From: Aristolochia californica
Lineage: Eukaryota > Streptophyta > Magnoliopsida > Piperales > Aristolochiaceae
Length of the DNA: 64,000 bases
Direction: 5' to 3'
NCBI GenBank assembly: GCA_029961685.1
Contig: JARWKL010000010.1
Coordinates: forward strand, 14,281,931-14,345,930
Shown in pieces: positions 63,746-64,000 of the stretch (the stretch's first letter is position 1; the number at the start of each line of letters is the position of its first letter). The notes below the pieces were generated by a model. The model worked only from the letters and a program-made list of their open reading frames with translations. It did no database searches and was not told where the DNA came from. The position numbers were made by a program, and so were the translations under genes.

Positions 63746-64000
63746 CTTTTTTGTTTACGAGGAAAAACGGGAGTCACAAGTTTGGACCTGAAAAAAAAAA
63801 AAATTGAACATCCAAAATGGGGATGCACAAATGCTGGGATAGATAATTCCAAAGAGTATCTGTGATTTTTAAGGATAGGCAAAAAAGTGGGTTGTTTGGC
63901 TCTGGTAAAAAATATCCAACCACTTGAGAATTCAAGTTTTTCTACCCCCCTAATTTTTTGGCACTTGCATCCTCAACATGCTTGTGGCATGCACACCCAC
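63746..64000. repeat. HOR3 copy 3: first ~255 bp, cut by the window edge
   Basis: Continues the copy-2 phase 4667 bp later, with 'gctgggatagataattcc' (about 63834), 'aattcaagtttttctac' and 'ttttttggcac' as at 59169-59300. The last monomer (anchor 63970) is incomplete. Confidence 0.8.

Larger units (their letters stand above)
1..64000. repeat. Satellite DNA array, ~465 bp monomer, ~138 tandem copies
   Basis: The 'cttgcatcctcaacatgc' block recurs every 460-470 bp from the first base to the last (for example at 1, 466, 932, 1398, 1864, 2328), always in the same orientation. Monomer lengths outside this range come from visible indels: 413, 390 and 452 bp short forms, a pair shortened by about 105 bp, and 483, 492 and 529 bp long forms. 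Monomers are clearly homologous along their whole length and differ by scattered substitutions and small indels. No stretch of 300 bases lies outside the repeat, and I saw no inverted monomer, inserted transposon or unique sequence. The organisation is that of eukaryotic satellite DNA. Species, family name and chromosomal position cannot be read from the sequence. Confidence 0.98.

Noticed and set aside
1..64000. CRISPR array
   Set aside because: The repeats are 465 bp whole-unit tandem copies without short repeats separated by unique spacers.
1..64000. Transposable element or retroelement origin
   Set aside because: No terminal repeats, target-site duplications, primer-binding site or coding domain were seen; only the satellite monomer is present. 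An old derivation of the monomer from an element cannot be excluded, but nothing in the sequence supports it.
1..64000. CENP-B box (TTCG....A..CGGG)
   Set aside because: No convincing match was noticed while reading the monomers; CG dinucleotides are few and not in that arrangement. A pattern search would settle this.

Overview
The whole 64 kb window is one uninterrupted head-to-tail satellite DNA array of an AT-rich monomer of about 465 bp. Anchoring each monomer on the recurring 'tcctcaacatgc' block gives about 138 monomers plus a partial one at the right edge. Most are 460-470 bp long and all face the same way. I see no gene, tRNA, rRNA, transposable element or unique sequence anywhere. 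Long tandem arrays with multi-monomer higher-order repeats (HORs) are typical of eukaryotic heterochromatin (centromeric, pericentromeric, subtelomeric or B-chromosome). The sequence alone does not tell me the species or the chromosomal location, and I do not recognise the monomer as a named satellite family.

Layout, left to right. (1) 1-18190: HOR1, a 17-monomer unit of 7864 bp. Copy 2 lacks exactly one monomer (7382 bp) and copy 3 is cut off after about 6.3 monomers. (2) 18191-22085: related monomers, including a near-identical tandem duplication of a 1406 bp, 3-monomer block. (3) 22086-36630: HOR2, also 17 monomers (7861 bp), one full copy and one truncated copy. Its first monomers match HOR1 monomers 2-4 in order, so the two HORs look like descendants of one older unit. 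(4) 36631-43932: divergent monomers with no obvious long-range copy, a 36-base C tract and a 390 bp truncated monomer. (5) 43933-50220: a short-period HOR, three copies of a 3-monomer unit (about 1398 bp) flanked by copies of a two-monomer motif. (6) 50221-64000: HOR3, a 19-monomer unit (8858 bp) followed by a 10-monomer version (4667 bp). Three in-register deletions of 2, 1 and 6 monomers explain the difference exactly, and a third copy starts at about 63746.

A simple barcode confirms these alignments. Each monomer carries either 'ggtaaatatcc' (S) or the 3 bp longer 'ggtaaaaaatatcc' (L), and the S/L order repeats between HOR copies. Each monomer also has a TATAAAAT block, usually an imperfect dyad around CAACATGCTT / AAGCATGTTG, a conserved GAATTC (EcoRI) site, an A tract of about 8-17 and a C tract of usually 6-8 that in places expands to 36. 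Short open frames (60-138 codons) recur on both strands, but they are products of the repeat: A-tract length changes shift their frame from monomer to monomer, so I annotate no CDS.
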